Shown piece by piece: positions 42,044-51,574 of a stretch of 64,000 bases of DNA. The notes beneath the pieces were generated by a model. The model saw only the letters and a program-made list of their open reading frames with translations, ran no database searches and was not told the DNA's origin. Each line of letters opens with the position of its first letter. Within the stretch, counting starts at the first letter, position 1. This DNA is from CAYWEM01 sp964457225 (GTDB lineage: Bacteria > Acidobacteriota > Aminicenantia > UBA2199), in assembly GCA_964457225.1 (NCBI GenBank), contig CAYWEM010000003.1, positions 204,155 through 268,154 on the forward strand. Direction: 5' to 3'. The translations under genes and the position numbers were made by a program.

Positions 42044-43069
42044 CTATTGAGCGTGCTTTTCGCCGACAGCCTGCAGTTTTTTTGTGGCGCTGGCCGAGTA
42101 CGAATTACCGCTGCGGTAGATCTGCACCAGTCCCTGTTCTGAAAGCAGGCGCACGAAAGCTGAAAACCCCTTGGACTTGGAAATGCCGAATTTGCGTATG
42201 GAAAAATCACTTTCAAGTTTCTGCAATTCCTCGTTGATCCGGGAAAAGAGACTGCGACCGTCCTTGCCCTTGGCGTTCTCAATTGCCCGGTGCAGGCTGA
42301 CGCAGAACTCATCCGAGATCTTAAGCACCTGCTTCAAGCGGTCGACTTCATCCACCTTGGGGATTTCCACCAGGTAATCACCGCTTTCATGGCTGACCAG
42401 GTTGACTACGCCATCCTCGCGGGCCTGTTCAAGGAACATCTTCCACTGGCTGAAACCGAACTCGGTTTCACTGAAGGACGGCGACAGCTGTTTCACCCTG
42501 GACTTGACCAGGGAACCCAGGGGAGTTTTATTGTCGTTGAGGATGGCGGCCACGGCATCACCCAATAACTTGTAGGCCTTGGCCATGTCAGTGACTTCAA
42601 CCTCCTTGGAAACCAGGTTGTCGTAGTAGATAATCTCATCGCAGAAATTACCCAGCAGTTTGCTGGTGGCCTTGTTCTTGCCGATGACAATTGTAAAACG
42701 GTCCAGTTCACGCAGTTTGGACAAGAGCGGGGTAAAATCGCTGTCCCCGGTGACCACCACGAAGGTGTCGATGTATTCCTTGGTCAGGGCGATTTCCAGG
42801 GCATCGAGCGCCATCTTGATGTCGGCCGAGTTCTTACCGCGGCCGAGCATCGGCATTTCCACCAGGTCGAAGGAATTACTGCGCAGGTAGTTTTTATGCT
42901 TGGCATGCTGACCCCAGTCTCCGTAGGCCCGGCGGATGATAAAACGGGCGTCCTTGGGCAGGTTGAGCATGCGGTAAAGGATTTCAACCTGGAGCACGTG
43001 ATCCGGCTTGGCCGAAAAATTCTCGAAATCCACCAGCAGTGAGATGTTTTTTATTTCTTCCTTGGTCAT
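42044..43069 (-). CDS. NYN/LabA-like nuclease-fold protein
   Basis: The 341-residue protein has an N-terminal NYN (PIN-like) domain with acidic motifs LLVDFENF, NSADIKMALDALEIAL and VVTGDSDFTPLL, matching the LabA/DUF88 group. The C-terminal region (about 165-335) has two helical repeats similar to OST-HTH/LOTUS RNA-binding domains (FGFSQWKMFLE and KFGISKSKGFSAFVRLL). It is likely an RNA-directed nuclease or RNA-binding protein. It overlaps the M28 peptidase gene by four bases. Confidence 0.85.
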   Translation of the reverse strand: MTKEEIKNISLLVDFENFSAKPDHVLQVEILYRMLNLPKDARFIIRRAYGDWGQHAKHKNYLRSNSFDLVEMPMLGRGKNSADIKMALDALEIALTKEYIDTFVVVTGDSDFTPLLSKLRELDRFTIVIGKNKATSKLLGNFCDEIIYYDNLVSKEVEVTDMAKAYKLLGDAVAAILNDNKTPLGSLVKSRVKQLSPSFSETEFGFSQWKMFLEQAREDGVVNLVSHESGDYLVEIPKVDEVDRLKQVLKISDEFCVSLHRAIENAKGKDGRSLFSRINEELQKLESDFSIRKFGISKSKGFSAFVRLLSEQGLVQIYRSGNSYSASATKKLQAVGEKHAQ

Positions 43070-44670
43070 TTTTTCTCCATTTTATGTAGTCCGGCTCTTT
43101 CCTCAAGCGGAAAGGTGAGGTTGTCTTTCCATTGCGGACGGCGTCGGTCACGGTTGAGTTCATCGATCAGGCCCACGGTCACTTTCACCGTCTGACGCAG
43201 GCCTTCGAGTTCCCATTCCGGGTCAAATTCATCCCTGACTGTGTGGTAGGGGCCGGTGAAGAACTCAAAGATATGGTTGCGCCCGGAAACGCTTTTCTCT
43301 CCGGCTGAAAGCCAGACGGCCGGAATGCCGAAACGGGCGAAGGGAAACTGGTCGGAACGGTAGAAAAACCCGCGGTCCTCCATGGAAAACTCTGAATAAT
43401 CGAGATTTTCCCGGGCCAGTACTTTTTTCAGGCTTGCCTCGAGGGACGAAAACCGGGCTCCGACTCCGAAAAAATCCAGGCTGGGCTCCCAGACCGGGGT
43501 GGACTCGAAGTTCAGGTTGGCTATAAGCTTGGCCCGGTCAGCCTGTTCCACGAAATGGTAAGAACCCAGCAAACCACTCTCCTCGGCCTGACAGCCCAGG
43601 AAAAGCAGGGTGTAATGACTCTGGTATCCTGTTTCCAGCAGTACCTTGGCCACCAGGGTCATGGCGGCCACCGCCGAGGCGTTGTCGATGGCCCCGTTGA
43701 AGTAACCCCCACCGGCCTCGGGTCCGGCCGGCCCGAAATGGTCGATATGTGCGCTCAGTACTATGGTTTCCTCGGAACGGCCCGGCAGTAGGCCGATCAC
43801 GTTACGGGCCGTCACTTCCCGCAGTTCATGGCTGCCGCTGATTTCAACACCAGTTCCCAGGGCTTCAGCCCTGAAACCCGGTGTTTCCGAGCGCCGGTAC
43901 AATTCATCCAGGTCGACATCAATTGCCTCCAGGGCCCGGCGCAGTGACTCTTCCCTGATCCAGCCCATGAACTGCAGTTTTTTCAGGGGGGAATTCTCAA
44001 GTAAAAGCGATTCCCCGGACCAGGAATTCAAAACCACGTTCCAGTCATAGCCGGCACTCTCATCGGTGTGCACCAGCAGTACCGCCCTGGCTCCCCGGCG
44101 GGCCGCTTCTTCAAGCTTGTAAATCCAGCGGCCGAAGTAGGTGAGAATACGGCCTTCGAAAATATCCGGGTGGACCAGGCCGGGATCATTTACCCTGACG
44201 ATCAGCACCTTGTCCCTGACATCGACTTCGGCGTAATCATCCCAGTCCCAGCGAGGGGCCCTGATGCCGAACCCGGAAAACACCAGGGAACCGGAAACAG
44301 AAAAATCCCGTTCCGGCAAAGTGGCATGACCGATGAAATCTTCCCGGAAAACGAGCTTTTTCCCGGCCAGGCTGCCTTCCAGAGCCAGGCAGTTGTAGGC
44401 GCTCATGTTGAAAGCCTGAAAATAACCGCTCTCATCACCGCCGGGTTGCAGGCCCATGAACTTGAACAACCCCGCCAGGTAAGTCTCGGCCAGGTCGCCG
44501 CCGCGGGTACCCGGAGCCCGGCCTTCAAGCAGATCATGGCTGAGGAATTCGATCACCGCCGCCATTTCATTGCGGCTCAGTTTTTCCACGGCCGAAGCGG
44601 GATCAGTTTCAGCCGGCGCAGGCATAATTCCGGCCAGCAGAACAAACAAAATGCACTTGATTACTTTCAT
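43066..44670 (-). CDS. Secreted M28-family zinc aminopeptidase
   Basis: I use ATG 44670 with GGAGCGAG upstream. The 534-residue protein has a signal peptide (KCILFVLLAGIMPAPA), a PA-like insert (about 110-250) and a peptidase domain with zinc ligands in SAHIDHFG, GAIDNASA and CQAEESGLLGS. It should clip amino acids from peptides in the periplasm. Together with the S9 enzyme it points to peptide scavenging. It lies 10 bases downstream of tsaE. Confidence 0.9.
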   Translation of the reverse strand: MKVIKCILFVLLAGIMPAPAETDPASAVEKLSRNEMAAVIEFLSHDLLEGRAPGTRGGDLAETYLAGLFKFMGLQPGGDESGYFQAFNMSAYNCLALEGSLAGKKLVFREDFIGHATLPERDFSVSGSLVFSGFGIRAPRWDWDDYAEVDVRDKVLIVRVNDPGLVHPDIFEGRILTYFGRWIYKLEEAARRGARAVLLVHTDESAGYDWNVVLNSWSGESLLLENSPLKKLQFMGWIREESLRRALEAIDVDLDELYRRSETPGFRAEALGTGVEISGSHELREVTARNVIGLLPGRSEETIVLSAHIDHFGPAGPEAGGGYFNGAIDNASAVAAMTLVAKVLLETGYQSHYTLLFLGCQAEESGLLGSYHFVEQADRAKLIANLNFESTPVWEPSLDFFGVGARFSSLEASLKKVLARENLDYSEFSMEDRGFFYRSDQFPFARFGIPAVWLSAGEKSVSGRNHIFEFFTGPYHTVRDEFDPEWELEGLRQTVKVTVGLIDELNRDRRRPQWKDNLTFPLEERAGLHKMEKK

Positions 44671-44680
44671 TTCTCGCTCC

Positions 44681-45160
44681 CTACCGGGCCGCAATGACTG
44701 TTTTTTTCATTTCTGAAGCATCGATGTAGGGCAATTCGCTGCAGATCTTCAGACTGCGGCTGAAATCGTTTTTTACAATCAATTCGACTCGGATGCTTTT
44801 TTCCCAGGAAAGCAAGGAATCGGCACCGAGATAATCGGCCCATTCAACGACCACCACTCCGGTTTCCAGGAATTCGTCGACCCCGGCCGATTCCGGGCTG
44901 ATAACCGGGCCCAGGCGGTACAGGTCGAAGTGGTAGAGCAGGCAGCGGCCTTCCAGAACCTGCATGATGATGAAAGTAGGCGAGACAACCTCCTCGGCCG
45001 GAATTTCCAGGCCCAGGGCGATCCCCTTGGTAAAAAGGGTTTTTCCGGCTCCCAGGGTTCCGCTCAGTAAAACCAGTTCATCACCACGCAAACAACCGCC
45101 CAGGGCTTGCCCCCAGGCCAGGGTTTCCTCAGGCGAATTTGAAAGGAGGCTGATCTCCAT
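44681..45160 (-). CDS. tsaE: TsaE, tRNA threonylcarbamoyladenosine synthesis ATPase
   Basis: The 159-residue P-loop protein has GTLGAGKTLFTKGIA (Walker A), VSPTFIIMQ, LYHFDLYRL and VVVEWADYL, the TsaE signatures. It supports TsaB/TsaD in making t6A at position 37 of ANN-decoding tRNAs. TsaB and TsaD are not in the window. It overlaps the nnr gene by 32 bases, an association commonly seen (yjeE next to yjeF). Confidence 0.95.
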   Translation of the reverse strand: MEISLLSNSPEETLAWGQALGGCLRGDELVLLSGTLGAGKTLFTKGIALGLEIPAEEVVSPTFIIMQVLEGRCLLYHFDLYRLGPVISPESAGVDEFLETGVVVVEWADYLGADSLLSWEKSIRVELIVKNDFSRSLKICSELPYIDASEMKKTVIAAR

Positions 45161-46682
45161 CTCTTTCCAGGCGGGCGGCAGCCAGGCTGTCGATTATATC
45201 GCCGGCCATCAGGCCGGCTTCCCCGAATTTCCGGGCGGCGATGTCGCCGGCCCGGCCATGCAGCAATACTCCGGAAGCGATGATCTCCAGCCTGGCTTCC
45301 GGATCAGGATACTGGGCCAGCAGGGAAGCCAGGACTCCGGCCAGCACATCTCCGCTGCCGGCGGTGGCCATGCCCGGATTTCCGCTGGTATTGAGCAAAA
45401 CCCGGCCGTCCGGGGCGGCGGTCAAGCTGTGATGCCCTTTCAGCACCAGGAAAACACCCCTTTCCATGGCAAAAGACCGGGCCGCTTCCATCCGGCCGGC
45501 CATTAGTTCCTCGGGTTTCATCCCGGCCAGGCGGCAGAATTCGCCCGGATGGGGCGTCAAAACCAGGCATTTTGCAGGGCTTTGCCGCAGTATTTCCGGC
45601 TCTTCGGCCAGCAGGTTCAAGGCATCGGCATCGATGACCAGGGGTTCGGAGGTATTGCGCAAAAGAGTGCCGACCAGCTCACGGCTCTGCCGGCTCAGGC
45701 CCAGACCCGGCCCGGCTAAAATCACGTCGAAGCCGGCCGCCATTCCAGGCAATTCAGCCGGATCTGAATAACAGCGGGTCATCATTTCCGGTACCGCGCC
45801 GACGTAAAGCTCCCGGTTCAGCGGAGGCAGCAAGGCGGTGCATAATCCTGCCCCCATGCGCAGGGCGGCCCGGCCGGCCAGAATTCCGGCACCCGGTTTT
45901 TCCAGGGAACCGGCCAGCATGCCGACATGCCCGAAATCTCCCTTGTGAGCATTGCAGCTGCGGGCGGCCCGGACCCGGGAGTCAGGTTGCCAGTAAATAC
46001 TGCTGAAATAGCTTTCGTTTTGCAGCAGGCTCTCGGGAATACCGATGTCCACCACGGCCAGCCGACCACAGCGATCATTGCCGTCCGGATGAAAATGGGC
46101 CCACTTGGGAACCTGGAAAGTAACCGTAACATCGGCTTTCACGCAGAAACCGGCCTGGACGGGGAACGATTCAGACAAGCCCGAAGGCAGGTCAATCGCG
46201 GCCACGGGCAAAGCACTGCGGTTAACGGCCTCGATCAACTCGGCCCAGATGCCGCCGCTCACTGGTTGTTGCAGCCCGGTGCCGAACAGGGCGTCGACTA
46301 TGAAAACTCCCGGCGTCTCCCCGGTTGGCAGTATTGCTTCGAGCCGGTCACCTGAATTCATTTCGAGGCAATCAAGACCCAGCCTGCGTACCAGGTTCAG
46401 CTGGTGAACGGTCTCGGGCGAGGCCGGGGGCGCCGGCAAAATCAGGCGTACCCGGTAGCCCTGCTGGTGCATGATGCGGCCCAGGGCCAGGCCGTCTCCG
46501 CCGTTGTTGCCCTTGCCGGCCAGGATTACAACACTGTGGTATTCCGGCCTGGGAAAGCAGGCGGAAAAAACGCGGGCCGCGCCGCGGGCCGCATTTTCCA
46601 TCAGCACCAGGGGAGGCATGCCGATTTCTTCAATGGCGCGGCGGTCGGTCTCGCGCATCCAGTCGGCACGCAGAAGCTTCAT
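45129..46682 (-). CDS. nnr: Bifunctional NAD(P)HX epimerase/dehydratase
   Basis: A fused repair enzyme of 517 residues. The N-terminal epimerase has AGKGNNGGDGLALGRI and VDALFGTGLQ (YjeF_N). The C-terminal ADP/ATP-dependent dehydratase has HKGDFGHVGMLAGS, LVIDADALNLLAEE, LTPHPGEFCRLAG and the catalytic GSGDVLAGVLA. It restores hydrated NADH/NADPH. It overlaps tsaE on one side and the large coiled-coil gene on the other, so all three belong to one transcript. Confidence 0.95.
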   Translation of the reverse strand: MKLLRADWMRETDRRAIEEIGMPPLVLMENAARGAARVFSACFPRPEYHSVVILAGKGNNGGDGLALGRIMHQQGYRVRLILPAPPASPETVHQLNLVRRLGLDCLEMNSGDRLEAILPTGETPGVFIVDALFGTGLQQPVSGGIWAELIEAVNRSALPVAAIDLPSGLSESFPVQAGFCVKADVTVTFQVPKWAHFHPDGNDRCGRLAVVDIGIPESLLQNESYFSSIYWQPDSRVRAARSCNAHKGDFGHVGMLAGSLEKPGAGILAGRAALRMGAGLCTALLPPLNRELYVGAVPEMMTRCYSDPAELPGMAAGFDVILAGPGLGLSRQSRELVGTLLRNTSEPLVIDADALNLLAEEPEILRQSPAKCLVLTPHPGEFCRLAGMKPEELMAGRMEAARSFAMERGVFLVLKGHHSLTAAPDGRVLLNTSGNPGMATAGSGDVLAGVLASLLAQYPDPEARLEIIASGVLLHGRAGDIAARKFGEAGLMAGDIIDSLAAARLERDGDQPPFKFA

Positions 46683-48877
46683 TTCTTGCTGCTTTTTTTC
46701 CTGGCGGCCGGAGCCGGTTCTTCTTGTACTTTTTCTATTTCAGCCAGCTTGGACGCGAAAATTCCGCCGAAGCCCTCGTCCTTGTAAACCACCTCGACCT
46801 TCTTGTCTTTTTCTTTCTTGGCCGTGATTTCTTTCTCGGGCAAAGGTTTGATCTCTTCCTGTTCGATCTCCTTACGGATTTCGTCCAGTTCGATTTTTTC
46901 TTCCAGGACTTTCTTCTGACCTTTCTTGACCGGTTTGCTCTCTCTTTCGGAGACCGTCTTCTTCTTAGTGCGCTTGGAGACGTCGGTTTTCAGGGCCGCG
47001 GGATCAAGAGGCAGTGGCTCGGGCGCTACCATCTGGACTGGAACCTCTACGTCGGTTTTGGCCCGGCGCACCGCAGCTCCAGCCGAGGCGGGCCGCTGTG
47101 TTTCGCGGGCTTTGAGTTTTTCCATGCGCAGCTGGTCCTTGAGCCTCATCTCGCTTTCTCTCTTCAGGCGTCTTTCTTCCCGCTTGAGCCTTAACTCTTC
47201 CTGCCTGGACAATTCCTCGTCCTGCTTGATCTTGAGCACTTCCTCGCGTTTCTTGCGGGCCTCGGAAACAACCAGCTGGCGTCGCGATTTTTCCTCTTCC
47301 TCGATTTCATTCACGGCATCCTTGTCCAGGTAGAAAACTCCTGGCAACTTGTCGGCCGGAACGAACTCGGGATTGCCAAGCACCGTCTCAGCCACCTGGT
47401 AAAGGTCATGGGGGTAAATCAGGTCGAGAATGTGGTAAAGCTTGAGAAAATGCAGTTCGTAATTTCTCTCCCTGGTGCCGAATTCGAGAAAGACCTTGTG
47501 CACCAGCTTGTTAAGGGTGTCTATGGCCCTGAACTGGGCTATGTTTTCAGCAACCGCGCTGAAAACTTCCGGTTCCAGGAACATCAGCTTGTTGACGAAA
47601 AGCGGGGAAGAAATCATTTCCTCGCCGCAGGTGAATACCTTGTTTTCCTGGTCGTAATGAACTACATTGGCGATAGTGCCGCGCTTGATGGTCTTGGCAC
47701 TGAAAACCAGGCTGTCCGAATCAGTCTGTTCAATGGTCAGAGCCATGGCCTGCAATGCCTTGCCCTGGGCAAACACTTCCTTGAAACCGAAGAGGATGTT
47801 GTCTTCCTTGTAATAGTGGAGCAGGTGAGTTTTCTTGCTGAGCGCATCGACCGCTTCAACCTCCAGGTTGTCGGCGAAATCAAACAGCCCGGGGCGCAGC
47901 CTGACAGCTCCTGAAATCACCTCGCGCTGGGTCAGGAAAAAGCGGTTGTTCTCCTCGGCAAACAGGCCGTCCAGCAGGGTTTTTCTCTTCTGGGCCAGTT
48001 CCGAAGCATCCTGGACCCTGCTCCGGCCGGCCAGGGGATTGGCTTCGCTCAGGGGCAGGTTCTTGCGCAGGTAGTAGAGCACGGAGTTGAGATGCCATTT
48101 GCCCCAGCCCTTGCCCGAAGTCTGCCTGAAATCTATCTTGTATTCGTTGCCGAGCAAGTGGTTCAAGGCAAAACAGGCGGAATCGAAATCAGCGGCTGAG
48201 GTCTTGATCTTGAGAAAATTTTCCACCATGAACTCGGTGGTTTCCGAGTTGGGCCGCTCCTGCAGGAAAGCCTTGATTCTCTCGATGACTTCGGGTTCAA
48301 TCGGCCTCAGTTTACCGCGCAGCAGAACCCGGCCGCTGAGAGCGATTATCTCGGCATCCCGGTTCAATACTGATTGCAGTTTTTTTCGCAGCAGGGTGAA
48401 ATCACGGTCGATCAAAGGCTGCTGGTGCTTGCGCGGATCCATCTCGCGGGTGATGTATTCAGCTTCAAGCGGAGGGTCCGCCTGGTCGTGGGGCAGCAAC
48501 AGGTCGATTTTCTGTTTTTTCAGGTACTCGGTGTATTTCCGGAATTCGGAAGTATCGCTGTAACTCAGCAGAATTTCTCCGCCGAAGGAACGGCAGCGGA
48601 CTTCCTCTACCCTGAGAATGACTCCCTCGTTGATCTCAATGAACTTCTTGACCCCGACCGGAAGTCGGCCCGGATACTCCTTGAAAATCAAGTCACCGAC
48701 TTCATATCGGCATTCCGGGTCGTATTTCTTCACCTTGGCCCGCCTCTCCTCTTCGGTCTTGTGCAGGGCCAGCTGATAGAGTACATCGTCAAAGGGCGCC
48801 GGGACATCCTTGTCCTGCAGGTAAGTCTTGACAAACTGAAGATCCTCTTGCTGTACGTCCAGATTTATTTCCACCAT
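46679..48877 (-). CDS. Large protein of unknown function with coiled-coil, lysine/glutamate-rich tail
   Basis: I use ATG 48877 (GAGAGG upstream); an open frame extends to 48940. The 732-residue product has an acidic N-terminal region (1-150), a globular alpha/beta part (about 150-530) without recognised motifs, then a very charged coiled coil (about 535-620) and a Lys/Glu/Pro-rich low-complexity tail ending KKSSKK. It overlaps nnr by four bases. I do not recognise the family; the tail suggests nucleic-acid or ribosome binding. Confidence 0.65.
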   Translation of the reverse strand: MVEINLDVQQEDLQFVKTYLQDKDVPAPFDDVLYQLALHKTEEERRAKVKKYDPECRYEVGDLIFKEYPGRLPVGVKKFIEINEGVILRVEEVRCRSFGGEILLSYSDTSEFRKYTEYLKKQKIDLLLPHDQADPPLEAEYITREMDPRKHQQPLIDRDFTLLRKKLQSVLNRDAEIIALSGRVLLRGKLRPIEPEVIERIKAFLQERPNSETTEFMVENFLKIKTSAADFDSACFALNHLLGNEYKIDFRQTSGKGWGKWHLNSVLYYLRKNLPLSEANPLAGRSRVQDASELAQKRKTLLDGLFAEENNRFFLTQREVISGAVRLRPGLFDFADNLEVEAVDALSKKTHLLHYYKEDNILFGFKEVFAQGKALQAMALTIEQTDSDSLVFSAKTIKRGTIANVVHYDQENKVFTCGEEMISSPLFVNKLMFLEPEVFSAVAENIAQFRAIDTLNKLVHKVFLEFGTRERNYELHFLKLYHILDLIYPHDLYQVAETVLGNPEFVPADKLPGVFYLDKDAVNEIEEEEKSRRQLVVSEARKKREEVLKIKQDEELSRQEELRLKREERRLKRESEMRLKDQLRMEKLKARETQRPASAGAAVRRAKTDVEVPVQMVAPEPLPLDPAALKTDVSKRTKKKTVSERESKPVKKGQKKVLEEKIELDEIRKEIEQEEIKPLPEKEITAKKEKDKKVEVVYKDEGFGGIFASKLAEIEKVQEEPAPAARKKSSKK

Positions 48878-48890
48878 GCTACCTCTCAGG

Positions 48891-49883
48891 TCACCGGGTT
48901 TCCTGGTCGCGGACAAGAGCGTGACCGGGCTCGTCTTCATCTCTCACGATCCGGGTGCCGGAGCGCCCGACCATGGCCTGGCGCAGTTTATCCGGAGAAG
49001 TGATCAGCACTTCCCGGCCTCCGCCCTGAATGTATTCAATGGCCGCCAGAATTTTCGGACCCATCGATCCGGCCGGAAACTGGCCGGATTCGTACAGGCG
49101 GGCGGCCCGGCTGATGCCCATGACCTTAATAGCCTCGGCGTTTTCCTTCCCGAAATTTTCGAAAACCCGGTCAACCCCGGTGAGGATGACAAACAGGTCG
49201 GCCCCGGCTTCGCGGGCGATCAGGGATGAGGCGAAATCCTTGTCGATCACCGCCTCCACTCCTTCGATCACTCCGTGCGAATTGATGCAGACCGGGATGC
49301 CGCCGCCGCCGGCGGCGATGACAATGCAACCCCGGTCGATCAGGCCGCGGATGGTGCGCTTGGGAATAACGTCAATCGGCTTGGGCGAAGCCACCACCCG
49401 GCGATAACCGCGTCCGGCGTCCTCGACCATCTGCCATTTTTCCTTTTTTTTCAACTGCTCGGCTCTGAAGGAATTGTAAAAAGGCCCGATCGGCTTGGTG
49501 GGACGCTGAAAAGCCTTGTCCGCCCTGTCTACCACCACCTGGGTCAAAACCGTGATTACTTCCTTGTCCAGGGAGCGGCGGCGCAATTCGTTCAGCAGGG
49601 CTCTTTCCAACATGTAACCCATGCTGCCCTCGGTCATGGCGTCACAGACGTCCAGCGGAAAAACCGGGACCGTATTGGCCCCGGCCTCCATCTGCAACAT
49701 GAGATTGCCCACCTGGGGGCCGTTACCGTGTACAATTATGAGTTCATAACCCTTGGCGGCCACATCGACCATCAGTTTCGCCGCCAGGCAGGCGTTGCGG
49801 TACTGTTCCCTGGCATCGCCTTTTTGCCCGGCATCGAGCATTACGTTGCCGCCGAAAGCTATCAAAGCCAGTCTGCTCTTCAT
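48891..49883 (-). CDS. arcC: Carbamate kinase
   Basis: ATG 49883 has GGGAG seven bases upstream. The 330-residue kinase shows LALIAFGGNVML, IIVHGNGPQVGNL, VVASPKPIDVI, VIAAGGGGIPVC and a VIDKDFASSLIA segment, all typical of carbamate kinase. It makes ATP from carbamoyl phosphate in fermentation of arginine, agmatine or purine/allantoin-derived ureido compounds. No arginine deiminase is adjacent; the upstream partner is the cDPGS-like GTPase gene. Confidence 0.93.
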   Translation of the reverse strand: MKSRLALIAFGGNVMLDAGQKGDAREQYRNACLAAKLMVDVAAKGYELIIVHGNGPQVGNLMLQMEAGANTVPVFPLDVCDAMTEGSMGYMLERALLNELRRRSLDKEVITVLTQVVVDRADKAFQRPTKPIGPFYNSFRAEQLKKKEKWQMVEDAGRGYRRVVASPKPIDVIPKRTIRGLIDRGCIVIAAGGGGIPVCINSHGVIEGVEAVIDKDFASSLIAREAGADLFVILTGVDRVFENFGKENAEAIKVMGISRAARLYESGQFPAGSMGPKILAAIEYIQGGGREVLITSPDKLRQAMVGRSGTRIVRDEDEPGHALVRDQETR

Positions 49884-49925
49884 GTTCAACTCCCCATGGC
49901 CGGTTCTCCGCCGGCCAGGCTGAAA

Positions 49926-51239
49926 TTATTTTTTAAAACGCTTTTTCAGAATATCGGCCAGGTTGGGTGAACCGATTTCCTGCAGTTCATATCCGACCCT
50001 GACCGTGGGCTTGTTGAACTTGACGATACGACCGAGATCTATGGGCGTGGCGATGATCACCAGGTCGGCTTCAACCTGGTTGATGGTGGCTTCAAGATCC
50101 TTGATCTGCTTTTCACCGTAACCCATGGCCGGCAACAGGACCCCGATATCCGGATACTTTTCAAAAGTCTCGGCGATCGAACCTACCGCCCATTCCCGCG
50201 GATCAACCAGCTCGGCGGCCCCGTACTTTTCGGCAGCCATGACCCCGGCGCCGTATTCCATTTCACCGTGAGTCAGGGTCGGCCCGTCCTCGACCACCAG
50301 CACTTTTTTGCCGCGGATCTTTTCACCGTCGGGCACGATCAGCGGAGAAGCGGCATCGACCACGACGGCGGCGGGATTGTAATTACGGATGTTGTCCCTG
50401 ATTTCGAGAATGTTATCCAGGTCGGCGGTGTCGATCTTGTTGATGACGATGACATCGGCGCGCTTGAAATTGACTTCCCCGGGATAGTATTCCATTTCGT
50501 GACCGGGCCGGTGCGGGTCGACCACCACGATTTCCAGGTCGGACTTGAAGAAGGGAAAATCGTTGTTGCCGCCGTCCCAGATGATGACGTCGGCGATTTT
50601 CTCAGCTTCGCGCAGGATGGCCTCGTAATCAACCCCGGCGAAAACGGTGATGCCTCTTTCGATATGAGGCTCGTACTCTTCCATTTCTTCGATGGTGCAA
50701 TTGTGCTTTTTCAAATCTTCCTTGGACGAAAACTTCTGCACTTTCTGGGCCACCAGGTTGCCGTAGGGCATCGGGTGCCGCACGGCCGCCACCGTGAAAC
50801 CCATTTCCTGCAGAACTTCGCTCACCTTGCGGGTGGTCTGGCTCTTGCCGCAGCCGGTGCGCACCGCGCAGACGGAAACAACCGGCTTGCTGCTGGCCAA
50901 CATGGTTTCAGCCGGACCGATCAGGATGAAATTGGCGCCGGCCTTCATCACGTCGGCGGCCTTGCCCATCACGTAGTTGTGGCTGACATCACTGTAAGCG
51001 AAGTAAACGTCATGAATCTCGTATTTTTTGATCAGTTCGAGCAAATCGCTCTCGGCGTAAATGGGGATCCCATCGGGATAAAGCTTGCCGGCCAGTTCGG
51101 CCGGATACTTGCGACCTTCGATATCGGGAATCTGGGTGGCGGTAAAAGCCTTGACCCGGACATCCTCCCGGTTCCTGAAAAAGGTGTTGAAGTTGTGAAA
51201 ATCTCTGCCTGCGGCACCCATAATCAACGCGTTACGCAT
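49926..51239 (-). CDS. Cyclic 2,3-diphosphoglycerate synthetase-like P-loop protein
   Basis: The 437-residue protein has an N-terminal Rossmann-type region (ALIMGAAGRDFHNFNTFFR), a P-loop AVRTGCGKSQT (about 130-140) and a G-protein-like VIVINKIDTADLD segment. It matches proteins annotated as cyclic 2,3-diphosphoglycerate synthetase, known biochemically from archaeal methanogens. Bacterial homologs commonly sit beside carbamate kinase, as here, so the true role may be in carbamoyl-phosphate or ureide fermentation. It is first in a two-gene unit with its own promoter, and AGGAGG precedes ATG 51239. Confidence 0.85.
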   Translation of the reverse strand: MRNALIMGAAGRDFHNFNTFFRNREDVRVKAFTATQIPDIEGRKYPAELAGKLYPDGIPIYAESDLLELIKKYEIHDVYFAYSDVSHNYVMGKAADVMKAGANFILIGPAETMLASSKPVVSVCAVRTGCGKSQTTRKVSEVLQEMGFTVAAVRHPMPYGNLVAQKVQKFSSKEDLKKHNCTIEEMEEYEPHIERGITVFAGVDYEAILREAEKIADVIIWDGGNNDFPFFKSDLEIVVVDPHRPGHEMEYYPGEVNFKRADVIVINKIDTADLDNILEIRDNIRNYNPAAVVVDAASPLIVPDGEKIRGKKVLVVEDGPTLTHGEMEYGAGVMAAEKYGAAELVDPREWAVGSIAETFEKYPDIGVLLPAMGYGEKQIKDLEATINQVEADLVIIATPIDLGRIVKFNKPTVRVGYELQEIGSPNLADILKKRFKK

Positions 51240-51286
51240 GAAATCCTCCTGTTTTTTATGCTGGGCATATTGAAGTTTTAACTGAG

Positions 51287-51315
51287 ATTATAATAAATAG
51301 GGCCGCTTAAGTCAA
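51287..51315 (-). promoter_or_regulatory. Promoter of the cDPGS-like/arcC unit
   Basis: On the reverse strand TTGACT (51310-51315), a 17-base spacer and TATAAT (51287-51292) form a near-consensus promoter, with a leader of about 40 bases to ATG 51239. Confidence 0.75.
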
Positions 51316-51487
51316 TGACCGCATGTTATAACCATCACCAGTCCCGCTTTCCGGGGTTAACTTTGATAATGCCGGATAACCCCGCATCGGCCCGGTTCTG
51401 AATGGACCGAACCGGGGTTGACTGTGTTCCGGCGGATCAGATCAGTCCCCCCATCCGGACTGAGCTTGCTCCGTCAGCGCCGGGCAT

Positions 51488-51516
51488 TTGCTTTTTTCCC
51501 GGCCGGAAAATACAAT
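51488..51516 (+). promoter_or_regulatory. Promoter of the SpoIIE-type phosphatase gene
   Basis: TTGCTT (51488-51493), 17 bases, then TACAAT (51511-51516). The start would fall near 51523, about 50 bases before the ribosome binding site and start. The rest of the 51240-51574 gap holds the opposing promoter and a hairpin (CCCGGTTC ... GAACCGGG, near 51390-51416) but no gene. Confidence 0.6.
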
Positions 51517-51574
51517 CTCAACATGATAACGGTAATACCGCTGCCGGTGGAGAAATCCGCTCAAGGAGATAGCC

